The notes under the pieces were generated by a model that made no database searches, was not told where the DNA came from, and worked only from the letters and a program-made list of their open reading frames with translations. This document shows positions 16,129 to 23,846 of a stretch of 50,436 nt of DNA, piece after piece. The DNA lies in assembly GCF_009908285.1 (NCBI RefSeq), contig NZ_JAAARM010000041.1, positions 1-50,436 of the forward strand. Direction: 5' to 3'. Both the position numbers and the translations under genes were made by a program. Every line of letters starts with the position of its first letter. The stretch's first letter is position 1. The DNA is from Pseudomonas sp. Fl4BN1 (GTDB lineage Bacteria > Pseudomonadota > Gammaproteobacteria > Pseudomonadales > Pseudomonadaceae).

Positions 16129-17697
16129 CTAGAACGGGTTGGCCAGGTCGATCCCGGACTTGCCTGGAGCGAGGATGTTGTTCGGGTCCAGGGCACGCTT
16201 GATCGCGTGCTCGACCTTGCGCTTGACCGGGCCGTAGCTCTGCGCCACCCGCTCCTGGAAGGCCGTGTTGACCCGGTACACCGCATAGCCTTGCTCCTCG
16301 AACACATCCAGCAGTTCGGCGAAGCAGGCGTTGGCCCGCAGGGTTTCCTCCGGGTTGCTGCGGTCGTACAGCACGTCGATGACGTGGTGCATGTCGCGCC
16401 AGCCGACGATGAATTCGCCCACATAATCCAAGCCATGTTTGTTGAGGATCTTCTTGGCCAGTGCCTGTTGCTTGTTGCACTCGCTGCCCCGGGCCTGGCT
16501 CACCGGAGCGAACCACATCGAGCCACCGCCGCCGCGCCAGTTGTACAGGCCGAACTCCTGCAGGTTGGGTACTCCGGACATCAGTTGCGAGCGGTACAGG
16601 AAGGGTTGCGTGGAGCCGGCTTGTTCCTGGGTGACCATGCGTCCCTTGCCCAGCGCCTTGAGGGCCTGGGTGACGATCTTCCAGTTGACGTCCACTTGCT
16701 CCTGGGTGCCGTACAGGGCGGCGTAGACGTTCCAGGCGCCGAGGTCCTTGTCCTTCTGGATCTGCTTGAGGATGGCCTCCGAAGTGGCCCCCGGCTCACG
16801 GGTGTAGTCGGCGCGGCGAGTGTTGCAGGTGGCGGCTTCCCACAGTACCCCGGCGATCACCACCGAGTTGGGAATCACCTGGGCGATGCGCAAGGGGCGG
16901 ATGAATTCGACGATCTCGGCGATGTCCGACTCGTTCTCGAACTTGATCTCGAACGGCTTGAACACCGGCGGCTTGGGCATCAGCCAGAAGCCCATCTTGG
17001 TACAGATGCCGTAGTTGGCCTGGGTGAACATGCCATCCAGGGTCGGGCCGTAACCCCATTTGAACACCTGCCAGGCGTTGTCGCCTTTGACCCCGCCCAT
17101 GCCGGTGCGATAGATGTCACCGTTGGCCAGCACCACCTCCATGCCGCATTGCATCAGGAAGTGCTCGCCATAGGGGGTGTAGCCCACGCCGCGGTCCATG
17201 GTGTTGCCCAAGGGCCCAGCGATGGCCGACGGCGCCGAGAAGGACAGCATCAGCGGCAGGTTGTTTTCCTGTATGTAGTCGTACAGCTGCTGGTAGGTCA
17301 CCCCGGGCTCCACCAGCGCGGTGCACAGCTCTGGGTCGACGTGGAGGATCTTGTTCATTTTCTTCAGGTCGAGAATCACCTGGCCGCGCTGGCCGGGAGC
17401 TGCCGAGCCGTAGCCGAAGTTGCGTCCGGTGGAGATGGTCCAGAGCGGAATCTTGTGCTCGTTGCAGATCTTCACCACCCCTTGCACCTGCTCGACGCTG
17501 GTGGCGGTAACCGCCGCGGAAGGCATGTGCTCGGCGGTGTCCACGGCGATCATGATCTTGCTGTAGGGCACCAGCTGGTCGTCCTTGACCAGCACGTTCT
17601 CGTCACCCAGCAGGGCGCGGAACTGGGCGATGGCTTTCTGGAAATGGGCGGCGTTCACGCCCCTTGGCAGCAGTGGCTTCTGGGTTTGCTCAGTCAT
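16129..17697 (-). CDS. pchF: p-Cresol methylhydroxylase flavoprotein subunit (PchF-like; eugenol hydroxylase alternative)
   Basis: A 522-residue flavoprotein of the vanillyl-alcohol-oxidase family. The FAD domain has TGRNFGYGSAAP (90-101) and the GGGG loop. Tyr385 in GLYNWRGG matches the Tyr384 that covalently holds FAD in P. putida PchF, whereas vanillyl-alcohol oxidase uses a His. The enzyme oxidises and hydrates the methyl group of p-cresol to 4-hydroxybenzyl alcohol and then 4-hydroxybenzaldehyde, passing electrons to the cytochrome subunit. Gene order (aldehyde dehydrogenase, cytochrome, unknown Tat protein, flavoprotein) equals pchACXF. ATG 17697 has AAGGAG upstream. Eugenol hydroxylases are close relatives, but pobA nearby favours p-cresol. 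Confidence 0.85.
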   Translation of the reverse strand: MTEQTQKPLLPRGVNAAHFQKAIAQFRALLGDENVLVKDDQLVPYSKIMIAVDTAEHMPSAAVTATSVEQVQGVVKICNEHKIPLWTISTGRNFGYGSAAPGQRGQVILDLKKMNKILHVDPELCTALVEPGVTYQQLYDYIQENNLPLMLSFSAPSAIAGPLGNTMDRGVGYTPYGEHFLMQCGMEVVLANGDIYRTGMGGVKGDNAWQVFKWGYGPTLDGMFTQANYGICTKMGFWLMPKPPVFKPFEIKFENESDIAEIVEFIRPLRIAQVIPNSVVIAGVLWEAATCNTRRADYTREPGATSEAILKQIQKDKDLGAWNVYAALYGTQEQVDVNWKIVTQALKALGKGRMVTQEQAGSTQPFLYRSQLMSGVPNLQEFGLYNWRGGGGSMWFAPVSQARGSECNKQQALAKKILNKHGLDYVGEFIVGWRDMHHVIDVLYDRSNPEETLRANACFAELLDVFEEQGYAVYRVNTAFQERVAQSYGPVKRKVEHAIKRALDPNNILAPGKSGIDLANPF

Positions 17698-17710
17698 TGG
17701 ATCAGCTCCT

Positions 17711-18400
17711 TCAAGCCTCAATCGAGAACGAAACGAAATGGCCGCTCAGCGGGGTGGCCCGAGGGCTCGCCAAAGGCGCTTCGCCGAGTGTGCCGCGGGC
17801 CAGTTGGGCCAGGTTGTAGCCCAGGGTGGCCGCCCATTGTTCGGCACTGCGCGGGTCGCGGGCCCGGGCGCTGGCCTGGAACGCGGGTTGTGCCAGCAGG
17901 CGTTGTTCACTGAGGCTGAAACCGGCGCCACAGGCGTTCAGTTGCAGGCCCAGTTGCAGGGCGCAGCCATTGGCGGCCTCGGCGCTGAGCAGTTGGTGGC
18001 GCGAGGTGCGGGCATCGCTGTGGTGCTGGCCGAGCCATTGCAACCGCGCTCCGGCGCTGCGGGCCTGGTCGAGCACCAGCGCCGCGCTGGCATCGTCCAG
18101 CAGGCCGATGATGCGTTGCGGCTGGCCGCTGCCCAGGCGCTGTTGCAGTGCCAGGATGAAGTCGAGGTTGCCCTCGCAGCGTTGCACGCTGACCTGGCGC
18201 GCCACCGAGCTGGCGTTGATCCCTTGGACGAAGGCTGAGTCGGCGACGGCGGTGCTGACCAGGGCCAGGGTCGGCAGCACCTTGCCTGACGGCGAGCCCA
18301 GCACGCTGTTGGCCAGGCTCAGGCCGGAGCCGGTTACCGTGACGCTGGCCAGGCCGCCCAGGGCCATGCCCTTGAGCAGCGAGCGACGTTCAATGTTCAT
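17711..18400 (-). CDS. pchX: PchX-like Tat-exported protein of unknown function
   Basis: A 229-residue protein with a twin-arginine signal (ERRSLLKGMALGGLASVTVTGSGLSLANS; Arg5-Arg6), so it is exported folded. The rest has no motif I recognise. It sits between the cytochrome and flavoprotein genes exactly where pchX lies in pchACXF operons. A role in assembly, or in handling the flavoprotein or substrate, is a guess from position only. I use ATG 18400 because GGAG lies 6 bases upstream; an ATG two codons earlier directly abuts that site and cannot use it. Confidence 0.7.
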   Translation of the reverse strand: MNIERRSLLKGMALGGLASVTVTGSGLSLANSVLGSPSGKVLPTLALVSTAVADSAFVQGINASSVARQVSVQRCEGNLDFILALQQRLGSGQPQRIIGLLDDASAALVLDQARSAGARLQWLGQHHSDARTSRHQLLSAEAANGCALQLGLQLNACGAGFSLSEQRLLAQPAFQASARARDPRSAEQWAATLGYNLAQLARGTLGEAPLASPRATPLSGHFVSFSIEA

Positions 18401-18410
18401 GCGCATCTCC

Positions 18411-18746
18411 TCAAGGTTGGGCAGCCGCAGCCGGTGCCTTGGATATGTAGTCGGCGACTTGCTGCAAGGCGTTGTCGTCGATGAAGGAGGCCGGGAAGGC
18501 CGGCATTGCCCGAAAGCCGTTGCGCACTACCGCAGTGATGTAGGGCGCTGGCAATTGGCGGCCCTTGATCAGCGGTCCGACGTTGTGTTCATGGCAGTGG
18601 CCGCAGACCTTGGCGTAGACGTTTTCACCATTTTTCCAGACGCCGTCGCCATCGGCGGCGGCCTGTCCGGCAAGCATCGCCAAGGGCAGTGCCAGGCACA
18701 GGGCAAGGGTCCGTTTCACAGCTGAGCTGTTGAGGAGCGAGGACAT
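18411..18746 (-). CDS. pchC: p-Cresol methylhydroxylase cytochrome c subunit (PchC-like)
   Basis: A 111-residue periplasmic c-type cytochrome. The signal peptide ends near GQAAA-DG (about residue 31). The haem motif is CGHCH at 48-52, and the Met in RAMPAF is the likely sixth ligand. It accepts electrons from the flavoprotein during hydroxylation of p-cresol (or eugenol) and passes them to azurin or the respiratory chain. CGGAG precedes ATG 18746 by 6 bases. The leader contains AACAATAC, a 7/8 match to a Crc/Hfq motif. Confidence 0.85.
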   Translation of the reverse strand: MSSLLNSSAVKRTLALCLALPLAMLAGQAAADGDGVWKNGENVYAKVCGHCHEHNVGPLIKGRQLPAPYITAVVRNGFRAMPAFPASFIDDNALQQVADYISKAPAAAAQP

Positions 18747-18757
18747 TGCGTACTCCG

Positions 18758-18765
18758 TATTGTTA
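18758..18765 (-). promoter_or_regulatory. Possible Crc/Hfq CA motif in the pchC leader
   Basis: On the minus strand AACAATAC lies 11 bases before the pchC start, just before the ribosome site CGGAG. It matches AANAANAA at 7 of 8 positions. Hfq-Crc binding there would repress translation when preferred carbon sources are present. Confidence 0.4.
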
Positions 18766-18793
18766 TGGATGGATCGGTTGATGAGCGCCTGGG

Positions 18794-20269
18794 TCAGAAG
18801 GGGTAGGGGCGCGGTGCGTGTTGCAGGGTGATCCAGTGGTCGGTGGTGAACTCGTCGATTGCCCAGTCGCCGTTGAAGCGGCCCAGGCCGGAGTTCTTCT
18901 CACCACCAAAGGGCGCGTTGGGCTCGTCGTTGACCGGCATGTCGTTGACGTGACTCATGCCGGCATGCAGGCGCTGGGCGAACTGCGCGCCGCGTTCCAG
19001 GCTGGCGCTGAACACGGCGCTGGACAGGCCATATTCACTGGCATTGGCCAGTTCCAGGGCGTGCTCGGCATCCCGCGCGCACTGGATGCCCACCAGTGGG
19101 CCGAAGATTTCCTCCCGGGCGATCTCCATGTCGGCGCTGACGTTGCCGAACACATGGGGAGGCAGGACATTGCCCAAGGCGGCGCTACCCAGCAGCAAGG
19201 TCGCGCCTTCGGCCAGGGCCAGGCTGATCTTGTCTTGCAGGCCGGCCAGTTGTTTGCTGTTGATCACCGGGCCGACCACGGTGGCGGCCAGGCTCGGGTC
19301 GCCGTAGGGCAGCGCTTTGACCCGTTCGACAAAGCGTTGGGTGAAGGCCTGCAGCAGCGGTTGCTCGACGATGATGCGATTGATCGCCATGCAGATCTGT
19401 CCCTGATGCAGGAACTTGCCCACTACGGCGGCGTTCACCGCTTGTTCGACATCAGCGTCGGCCAGGACCACGAACGGGCTATTGCCACCCAGCTCCAGGG
19501 CCACGTGCTTGAGGTGTTCGCCGCCGCTGGCAATGCGCCCGATGTTGCGGCCCACCTGGGTCGAGCCGGTAAAGGAAATGAACGCCGGGACCGGGTGCTC
19601 GACAAAGGCATCGCCGATTTCCGCTCCGGCGCCGACCACCACGCTGAGGACCCCGGCGGGCAGGCCCGCCTCCTCGAAAATCCGTGCCAGCAGCAGGCCG
19701 CCGGTCACCGGTGTGTCGCTGGCCGGCTTGATCACCACCGCGTTGCCCAGGGCCAGGGCCGGAGCCAGGGAGCGGGCGCTCAGGTGCAGGGGGAAGTTCC
19801 ATGGGCTGATGACTCCGATGACCCCCAGCGGCTTGCGGTAGACGCGGCTTTCCTTGCCGGGAATGTTGGAGGCGACAATCCGTCCGTGTACCCGGCTGGG
19901 CAGGCTGGCCGATTCAACGATGATGGCGCGGGCAGCGCCCCATTCGATCTGCGCCTTGATCCGCGTGCTGCCGGACTCGCGGATCAGCCAGTCGATGATC
20001 TCTTCGCGGCGCTCATCGAAGATCCGTGCGGCGTTGAGCAGCACTTGGCCTCGTTCCGCCGGCCCGTTGGCGGCCCATTGCACCTGGGCCTGTTGGGCTC
20101 CGGCATAAGCCGCATCGAGGTCCTGACGATTGGCCAGGCTGATCTGCAGCAGGCATTCCTGGGTGAAGGGGTCGAATACGCGGAGCGCACGGCCGCTGCT
20201 GCCGGCTCGCCATTGTCCGGCGAGAGGTTGCAGTTCGAGGTGTTGATAGGCAGGTCGAGTCAGGGTCAT
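18794..20269 (-). CDS. pchA: Aromatic aldehyde dehydrogenase, probable 4-hydroxybenzaldehyde dehydrogenase (PchA-like)
   Basis: A 491-residue NAD(P)-dependent aldehyde dehydrogenase, first gene of the pchACXF-type operon. Visible are the PWNF segment with Asn158, the FTGSTQVGRNIG nucleotide loop (233-244), the general base Glu259 in LELGG and the nucleophile Cys293 in GQICMA. It would oxidise 4-hydroxybenzaldehyde to 4-hydroxybenzoate, the substrate of PobA encoded 5 kb away. Benzaldehyde or vanillin dehydrogenase activity is also possible. I chose ATG 20269 (AAGAG upstream) because the 45 codons before it are not protein-like. Confidence 0.82.
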   Translation of the reverse strand: MTLTRPAYQHLELQPLAGQWRAGSSGRALRVFDPFTQECLLQISLANRQDLDAAYAGAQQAQVQWAANGPAERGQVLLNAARIFDERREEIIDWLIRESGSTRIKAQIEWGAARAIIVESASLPSRVHGRIVASNIPGKESRVYRKPLGVIGVISPWNFPLHLSARSLAPALALGNAVVIKPASDTPVTGGLLLARIFEEAGLPAGVLSVVVGAGAEIGDAFVEHPVPAFISFTGSTQVGRNIGRIASGGEHLKHVALELGGNSPFVVLADADVEQAVNAAVVGKFLHQGQICMAINRIIVEQPLLQAFTQRFVERVKALPYGDPSLAATVVGPVINSKQLAGLQDKISLALAEGATLLLGSAALGNVLPPHVFGNVSADMEIAREEIFGPLVGIQCARDAEHALELANASEYGLSSAVFSASLERGAQFAQRLHAGMSHVNDMPVNDEPNAPFGGEKNSGLGRFNGDWAIDEFTTDHWITLQHAPRPYPF

Positions 20270-20806
20270 GGGGTTTCTCTTGTTCGTGGCCATAGCTCGG
20301 CGCTCGGCAGTCAAGCCGATGGCGCGGGAGGGTGTGAGGCGATTACCGCTACAGCGGCATGTCAGCCGAGTGCGGCAAGGTTCTGGACGAGCCGAACGGA
20401 GCAACGCAGGCGCTTATGGGGCGGCAAGGTGCAGGGAAGAGCGGGCGCAAGGTGGGCGGAGGGCATGGCAAGGTCACCTGTTCTTTTGTTATGGATGAGC
20501 ATCTGCCTGTGCATAACAACTATCGTGCCAGATGGTTTTTTCATGAAAATATTGTTTAAAAACAATTAGTTATTAATTATTTTCGATTTTTTATGCAGTG
20601 ATTGAGTGAGCGCTACAGCGCGGGCTGCGGAAATTTATGCAGAGAAGTCGTAGCCCTGTCGAAAGCTCGGCGCGCCAGCATGGCTGTGGATACTGTGCGG
20701 TTACCGGCCAGAATCAGCGGTGAGCCCGCGGGGGGCAGGGATGACGATTGACCCGGTAAAGCGCCGGGGCATACTGCAAGCTCCCTGAGCTGCCGGTTGC
20801 CTGCCC
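20270..20806. other. 537-bp divergent control region between pchA and the sigma-54 activator gene
   Basis: The pchA-proximal part (20270-20500) is GC-rich and would be a long untranslated leader, with a 34-codon open frame (20362-20466, minus strand) of doubtful meaning. A sigma-54-like element lies at 20515-20530. The AT-rich stretch 20536-20600 holds two palindromes, TTTTCATGAAAA (20538-20549) and ATTGTTT-AA-AAACAAT (20551-20566). GCGCT-AC-AGCGC (20610-20621) lies about 90-105 bases upstream of the inferred start point and is a candidate upstream activator site. Confidence 0.55.
20515..20530 (-). promoter_or_regulatory. Sigma-54-like promoter of the pch operon
   Basis: On the minus strand TGGCACGATAGTTGTT. 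The -24 half TGGCACG is perfect and the spacing is right; the -12 half reads TTGTT instead of TTGCT. The divergent gene encodes a sigma-54 activator, which supports the call. Confidence 0.6.
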
Positions 20807-22645
20807 ATGACTCGTTCTCCTTCCAGCAAGCCCGTTCGTTCTGCGGATGAAGACTTTCTCAAGCAGGTGCTGGGCCGACACAAGCGCTTGATCGTCGATC
20901 GCACCAGCCAGTTCGAGGTCAGCGGCCTGCCCTCGGCCGCGCAACTGGCAGAGACGGTGGCCTTTGCTCCTCAGGACGGCAGCATCTGGTTGTGCGGACA
21001 GCGGATGCTGCTGATGCAGGGGGCGGCGTTCGGCGCCATCCGACGCGAGTTGATCGAGGCGCTGGGTTTCGACAAGGCCCGCGGACTGATCACCCGTATC
21101 GGCTGGCAGGCGGGCGCCCGGGATGCGGCCCAGGTCAGCGAGCAGTGGCCGGAAGGGGATCACGCCAGTCTCTACAGTGCCGGGCCACGTCTGCACATGC
21201 TTGAAGGCATGGTCAATGTCGAGGTGGTGCGTTTCGAAATCGACTCCAGCATCGGGCATTTCTATTCGGAGTTTCTGTGGCACAACTCCCTGGAGGACGA
21301 TGAGCACATCGCCGCTTATGGCCTGGGGGGCGAGCCGGCGTGCTGGATGGAGATCGGCTACGCCAGTGGCTACGCCTCGTCATTGCTGGGGCGGCTGGTG
21401 GTGTTCCGCGAGCTGGAGTGCCGGTCGATGGGACAGGCGGCCTGTCGTATTGTCGGCAAGCCGGCCCAGCAGTGGGACGACATTGATGTCGACCTGATGT
21501 ACCTGGACGCCGGTGATTTCCTTAGCCGCAGTGCCTATGTCTCGAAGGGCGAGACCACGGTCGCCGAGCTGGAGGCTCCGGTGGGTGACAAGCAGTTGGT
21601 GGGGATCTCTGCCGCCTTTGTGGCGGCCAGCCAGTTGCTGCAACGGGTGGCGCCGACCCAGGCGACAGTCCTGCTGACCGGGGAGTCGGGGGTGGGCAAG
21701 GAGCTGTTTGCACGCAATCTGCATCAGGCCAGCGCCCGTCAGCATCAGCCGTTGGTGGCGCTGAACTGCGCGACCCTGCCGGAAAACCTGGTGGAGGCCG
21801 AACTATTCGGGGTGGAGCGGGGGGCTTTTACTGGCGCCGACCGCTCGCGTCCCGGGCGCTTTGAGCGGGCCCACGGTGGCACCTTGTTTCTCGATGAAAT
21901 CGCCACCCTCAGCCTCAGCGCCCAGAGCAAGATCCTGCGGGCCCTGCAGGAGGGCGAGATCGAGCGAGTCGGTGGTACTGAGTCGCTGCAGGTGGATGTA
22001 CGGGTGATCGCCGCGACCAACCTCGATCTGCGACGCGAGGTCGAGGCCGGGCGTTTTCGCGAGGATCTGTTCTATCGCTTGAATGTGTTTCCCATTCACC
22101 TGCCGCCCCTGCGTGAACGGCGTGAAGACATTCCACTGCTGATGAGTTACTTCCTGCACCGCTTCAGCCTGCGCCATGGACGGCAACTGGCAGGCTTCAG
22201 CACGCGGCTGGTGAATGCGCTGCTGACTTATCGCTTCCCCGGCAATATTCGTGAATTGCAGAACCTTATCGAGCGTGGGGTGATCGCGGCCGGCGAAGGT
22301 GAGGTCATGGATGTGGTGCATCTCAGCGAGGCGGGAACGCCGCTGGCGGGGATGGCGATTGGACTGACCGCTGAAGGGCGTCTGTCGGCGCCGCCGATGC
22401 GGAATGAAGCGGCGCCGGTGGTTGCGTCGGCCAAGACGGATCAAGCGCCGGTCGAGGAACCCGAGCTGGCCAGCCTGCAGGCGTTTCTCTCTGGGCGGGC
22501 GCCGGCCCTGGGTACGTCACTGGAGGAGATCGAGTTGCGGTTGGTGCGTCTGGCGCTGGAGCGCTCCGCTGGCAATATCACGGCAGCTGCACAGATGCTT
22601 GGCATGAGCCGGGCCCAGGTCAGCTATCGCCTCAAAGGCCGTTGA
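20807..22645 (+). CDS. Sigma-54-dependent activator of the XylR/DmpR family, probable pch regulator
   Basis: A 612-residue enhancer-binding protein. The N-terminal XylR_N/V4R sensor (about residues 15-215; EFLWHNSLEDDEHIAAYG...GYASGYASSLLGR) binds aromatic effectors directly in this family. The AAA+ domain has Walker A GESGVGKE (about 291) and the sigma-54-contacting loop GAFTGA (about 340), then NIRELQN. The C-terminal Fis-type helix-turn-helix is ELRLVRLALERSAGNITAAAQMLGMSRAQVSYRLK. It diverges from the pch-like operon, which has a sigma-54-like promoter, so it most likely activates that operon, and perhaps the channel gene downstream, in response to p-cresol or a related phenol. Confidence 0.9.
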   Translation: MTRSPSSKPVRSADEDFLKQVLGRHKRLIVDRTSQFEVSGLPSAAQLAETVAFAPQDGSIWLCGQRMLLMQGAAFGAIRRELIEALGFDKARGLITRIGWQAGARDAAQVSEQWPEGDHASLYSAGPRLHMLEGMVNVEVVRFEIDSSIGHFYSEFLWHNSLEDDEHIAAYGLGGEPACWMEIGYASGYASSLLGRLVVFRELECRSMGQAACRIVGKPAQQWDDIDVDLMYLDAGDFLSRSAYVSKGETTVAELEAPVGDKQLVGISAAFVAASQLLQRVAPTQATVLLTGESGVGKELFARNLHQASARQHQPLVALNCATLPENLVEAELFGVERGAFTGADRSRPGRFERAHGGTLFLDEIATLSLSAQSKILRALQEGEIERVGGTESLQVDVRVIAATNLDLRREVEAGRFREDLFYRLNVFPIHLPPLRERREDIPLLMSYFLHRFSLRHGRQLAGFSTRLVNALLTYRFPGNIRELQNLIERGVIAAGEGEVMDVVHLSEAGTPLAGMAIGLTAEGRLSAPPMRNEAAPVVASAKTDQAPVEEPELASLQAFLSGRAPALGTSLEEIELRLVRLALERSAGNITAAAQMLGMSRAQVSYRLKGR

Positions 22646-22693
22646 GCGGGCACCTCGCCCGCATCGGGGCAAGGTTGCGCCGTTGGCCGCGGG

Positions 22694-23629
22694 TCAGAGT
22701 GCAGTGGTGAACTTCAGCCAGTAGGCCTGGCCTTCAGCGCGGTTGCGTACCCCCGATTCGTCCTGCCATTTGGCGCTCAGCGACCAGCCGTTCCTGCTGG
22801 TGTATTGCAGCGCGGGACCGATGGCGAAGGAGCGTCCGCGGTTGCCGTCGCGGGCTTGCACCAGGGCTGCGGCCGCGCAGTTGGCAACGCTGCACTGGTC
22901 GTCGCTGATCTGTTGATAGGCGTGCCCGCCGACGCCGATCACCCAACCGTTGTCCAGCCCCCAGCCGAGGCTGTAGTCGGCATGCAACTCGCGCCCGGAC
23001 TGATAATGGGTGGCGCGGTTTTCGAAGTTGTAGTCGTGCATCAGGCGCACGTCGGCGTTGAGTCCGGCGGGGTCGGTGTAGGTCATGGCATAGACCGCCT
23101 GCACCGTGTAGTAGTTGTTCCCCAGGTTGATCAGGTCGTGCTTGTCGTATTCACCGCCGGTGGGCAGCACAAAGTCGACTCCCAGGGCGCTGTGGAACTT
23201 GTCGCTGTGATGAAAGCCCAGCACCGGGCCGAGGTGGGCGTCTCCGATACCGCGCTTTTGCTCATGGGGGCCGTTCTTGAGGTTCAGGCGCATGTCGTTG
23301 AGGGGCAGCAAGGCGTGGAAGCCGAGATTGCCCCCCAGCACCTGCTGTTCGGTAACCCAGACCAGGCGCGGCACCACGCTGGTGACGCGCAGGTCGATGG
23401 CTGCCGCCTGGTGTCCGCCATTGTCTCGCAGGCTGTCGGCGAGGTAGTTGCCGACGAATACCTGAGCGTAGGTCCCGGGCGGTGGCAGGATGCCCATCCC
23501 GTAGAGCTCGATGCCCATGGGCCAGGAAGAAACACCGCCTTCGCTGGCCTGGACCCAGGAAGCGTGGCCGCTCAGCAGCAGGCTGGAGGTGAGAGCAAGG
23601 GCGCGCAGGCGCAAGGAAATCTGATGCAT
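22694..23629 (-). CDS. SphA-like/phenol MetA-pathway outer membrane protein
   Basis: A 311-residue outer-membrane beta-barrel of the family annotated as 'MetA pathway of phenol degradation' (SphA-like). The signal peptide ends near VQASEGG. It then has the family opening GIELYGMGILPPPGTYAQVFVGNY and many alternating aromatic strands, ending in YWLKFTTAL. Such proteins occur in aromatic degradation clusters and probably help hydrophobic substrates across the outer membrane; direct evidence is limited. I chose ATG 23629 (AAGG upstream) over one 24 codons earlier. The leader has AACAATAA, and a sigma-54-like element lies about 70 bases upstream, similar to that of the pch operon. Confidence 0.8.
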   Translation of the reverse strand: MHQISLRLRALALTSSLLLSGHASWVQASEGGVSSWPMGIELYGMGILPPPGTYAQVFVGNYLADSLRDNGGHQAAAIDLRVTSVVPRLVWVTEQQVLGGNLGFHALLPLNDMRLNLKNGPHEQKRGIGDAHLGPVLGFHHSDKFHSALGVDFVLPTGGEYDKHDLINLGNNYYTVQAVYAMTYTDPAGLNADVRLMHDYNFENRATHYQSGRELHADYSLGWGLDNGWVIGVGGHAYQQISDDQCSVANCAAAALVQARDGNRGRSFAIGPALQYTSRNGWSLSAKWQDESGVRNRAEGQAYWLKFTTAL

Positions 23630-23642
23630 GAGAAGGTCTGCC

Positions 23643-23650
23643 TTATTGTT
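23643..23650 (-). promoter_or_regulatory. Crc/Hfq CA motif in the channel-gene leader
   Basis: AACAATAA on the minus strand, 13 bases before the start codon, is a perfect match to AANAANAA, overlapping the region of the ribosome site. Confidence 0.5.
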
Positions 23651-23696
23651 ATGGGGGCATTCGCTGGACGTGGATCCAGGAGTGCGGGCAGAACAT

Positions 23697-23712
23697 TTCA
23701 ACTAGTGTGCCA
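23697..23712 (-). promoter_or_regulatory. Sigma-54-like promoter of the outer-membrane channel gene
   Basis: On the minus strand TGGCACACTAGTTGAA: perfect TGGCAC, correct spacing, and TTGAA in place of TTGCA. It resembles the element before pchA (TGGCAC-N5-TTG), which suggests control by the same activator. Confidence 0.5.
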
Positions 23713-23846
23713 ACCGCTCGTTTTCTATTTTTCCCTTTTAAATCATGTTGATAGCCTTCGCTGGCAGTGCCTGGTGGCGCGTGTGGATCGCTTCGTGGCG
23801 AGATTTGTTAAGAGAAATCGGCTGTTTGCATAAAACTCGTGGTAGC

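Noticed and set aside
16096..17913. 605-codon frame antisense to the flavoprotein gene
   Set aside because: Shadow of pchF: composition is GC-third-base mirror, no domain, and its ends ignore real gene borders.
16129..18746. Eugenol hydroxylase (EhyA/EhyB) as first choice
   Set aside because: Kept only as an alternative: no eugenol-pathway genes (calA, calB, fcs, ech) lie nearby, while the dehydrogenase and pobA complete a p-cresol route.
18818..20569. 583-codon frame antisense to the aldehyde dehydrogenase gene
   Set aside because: Same shadow pattern; the opposite strand has the catalytic Glu and Cys of an aldehyde dehydrogenase.
22646..22662. Terminator after the sigma-54 activator gene (GCGGGC/GCCCGC hairpin)
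   Set aside because: The stem is short and no T run follows on either strand.
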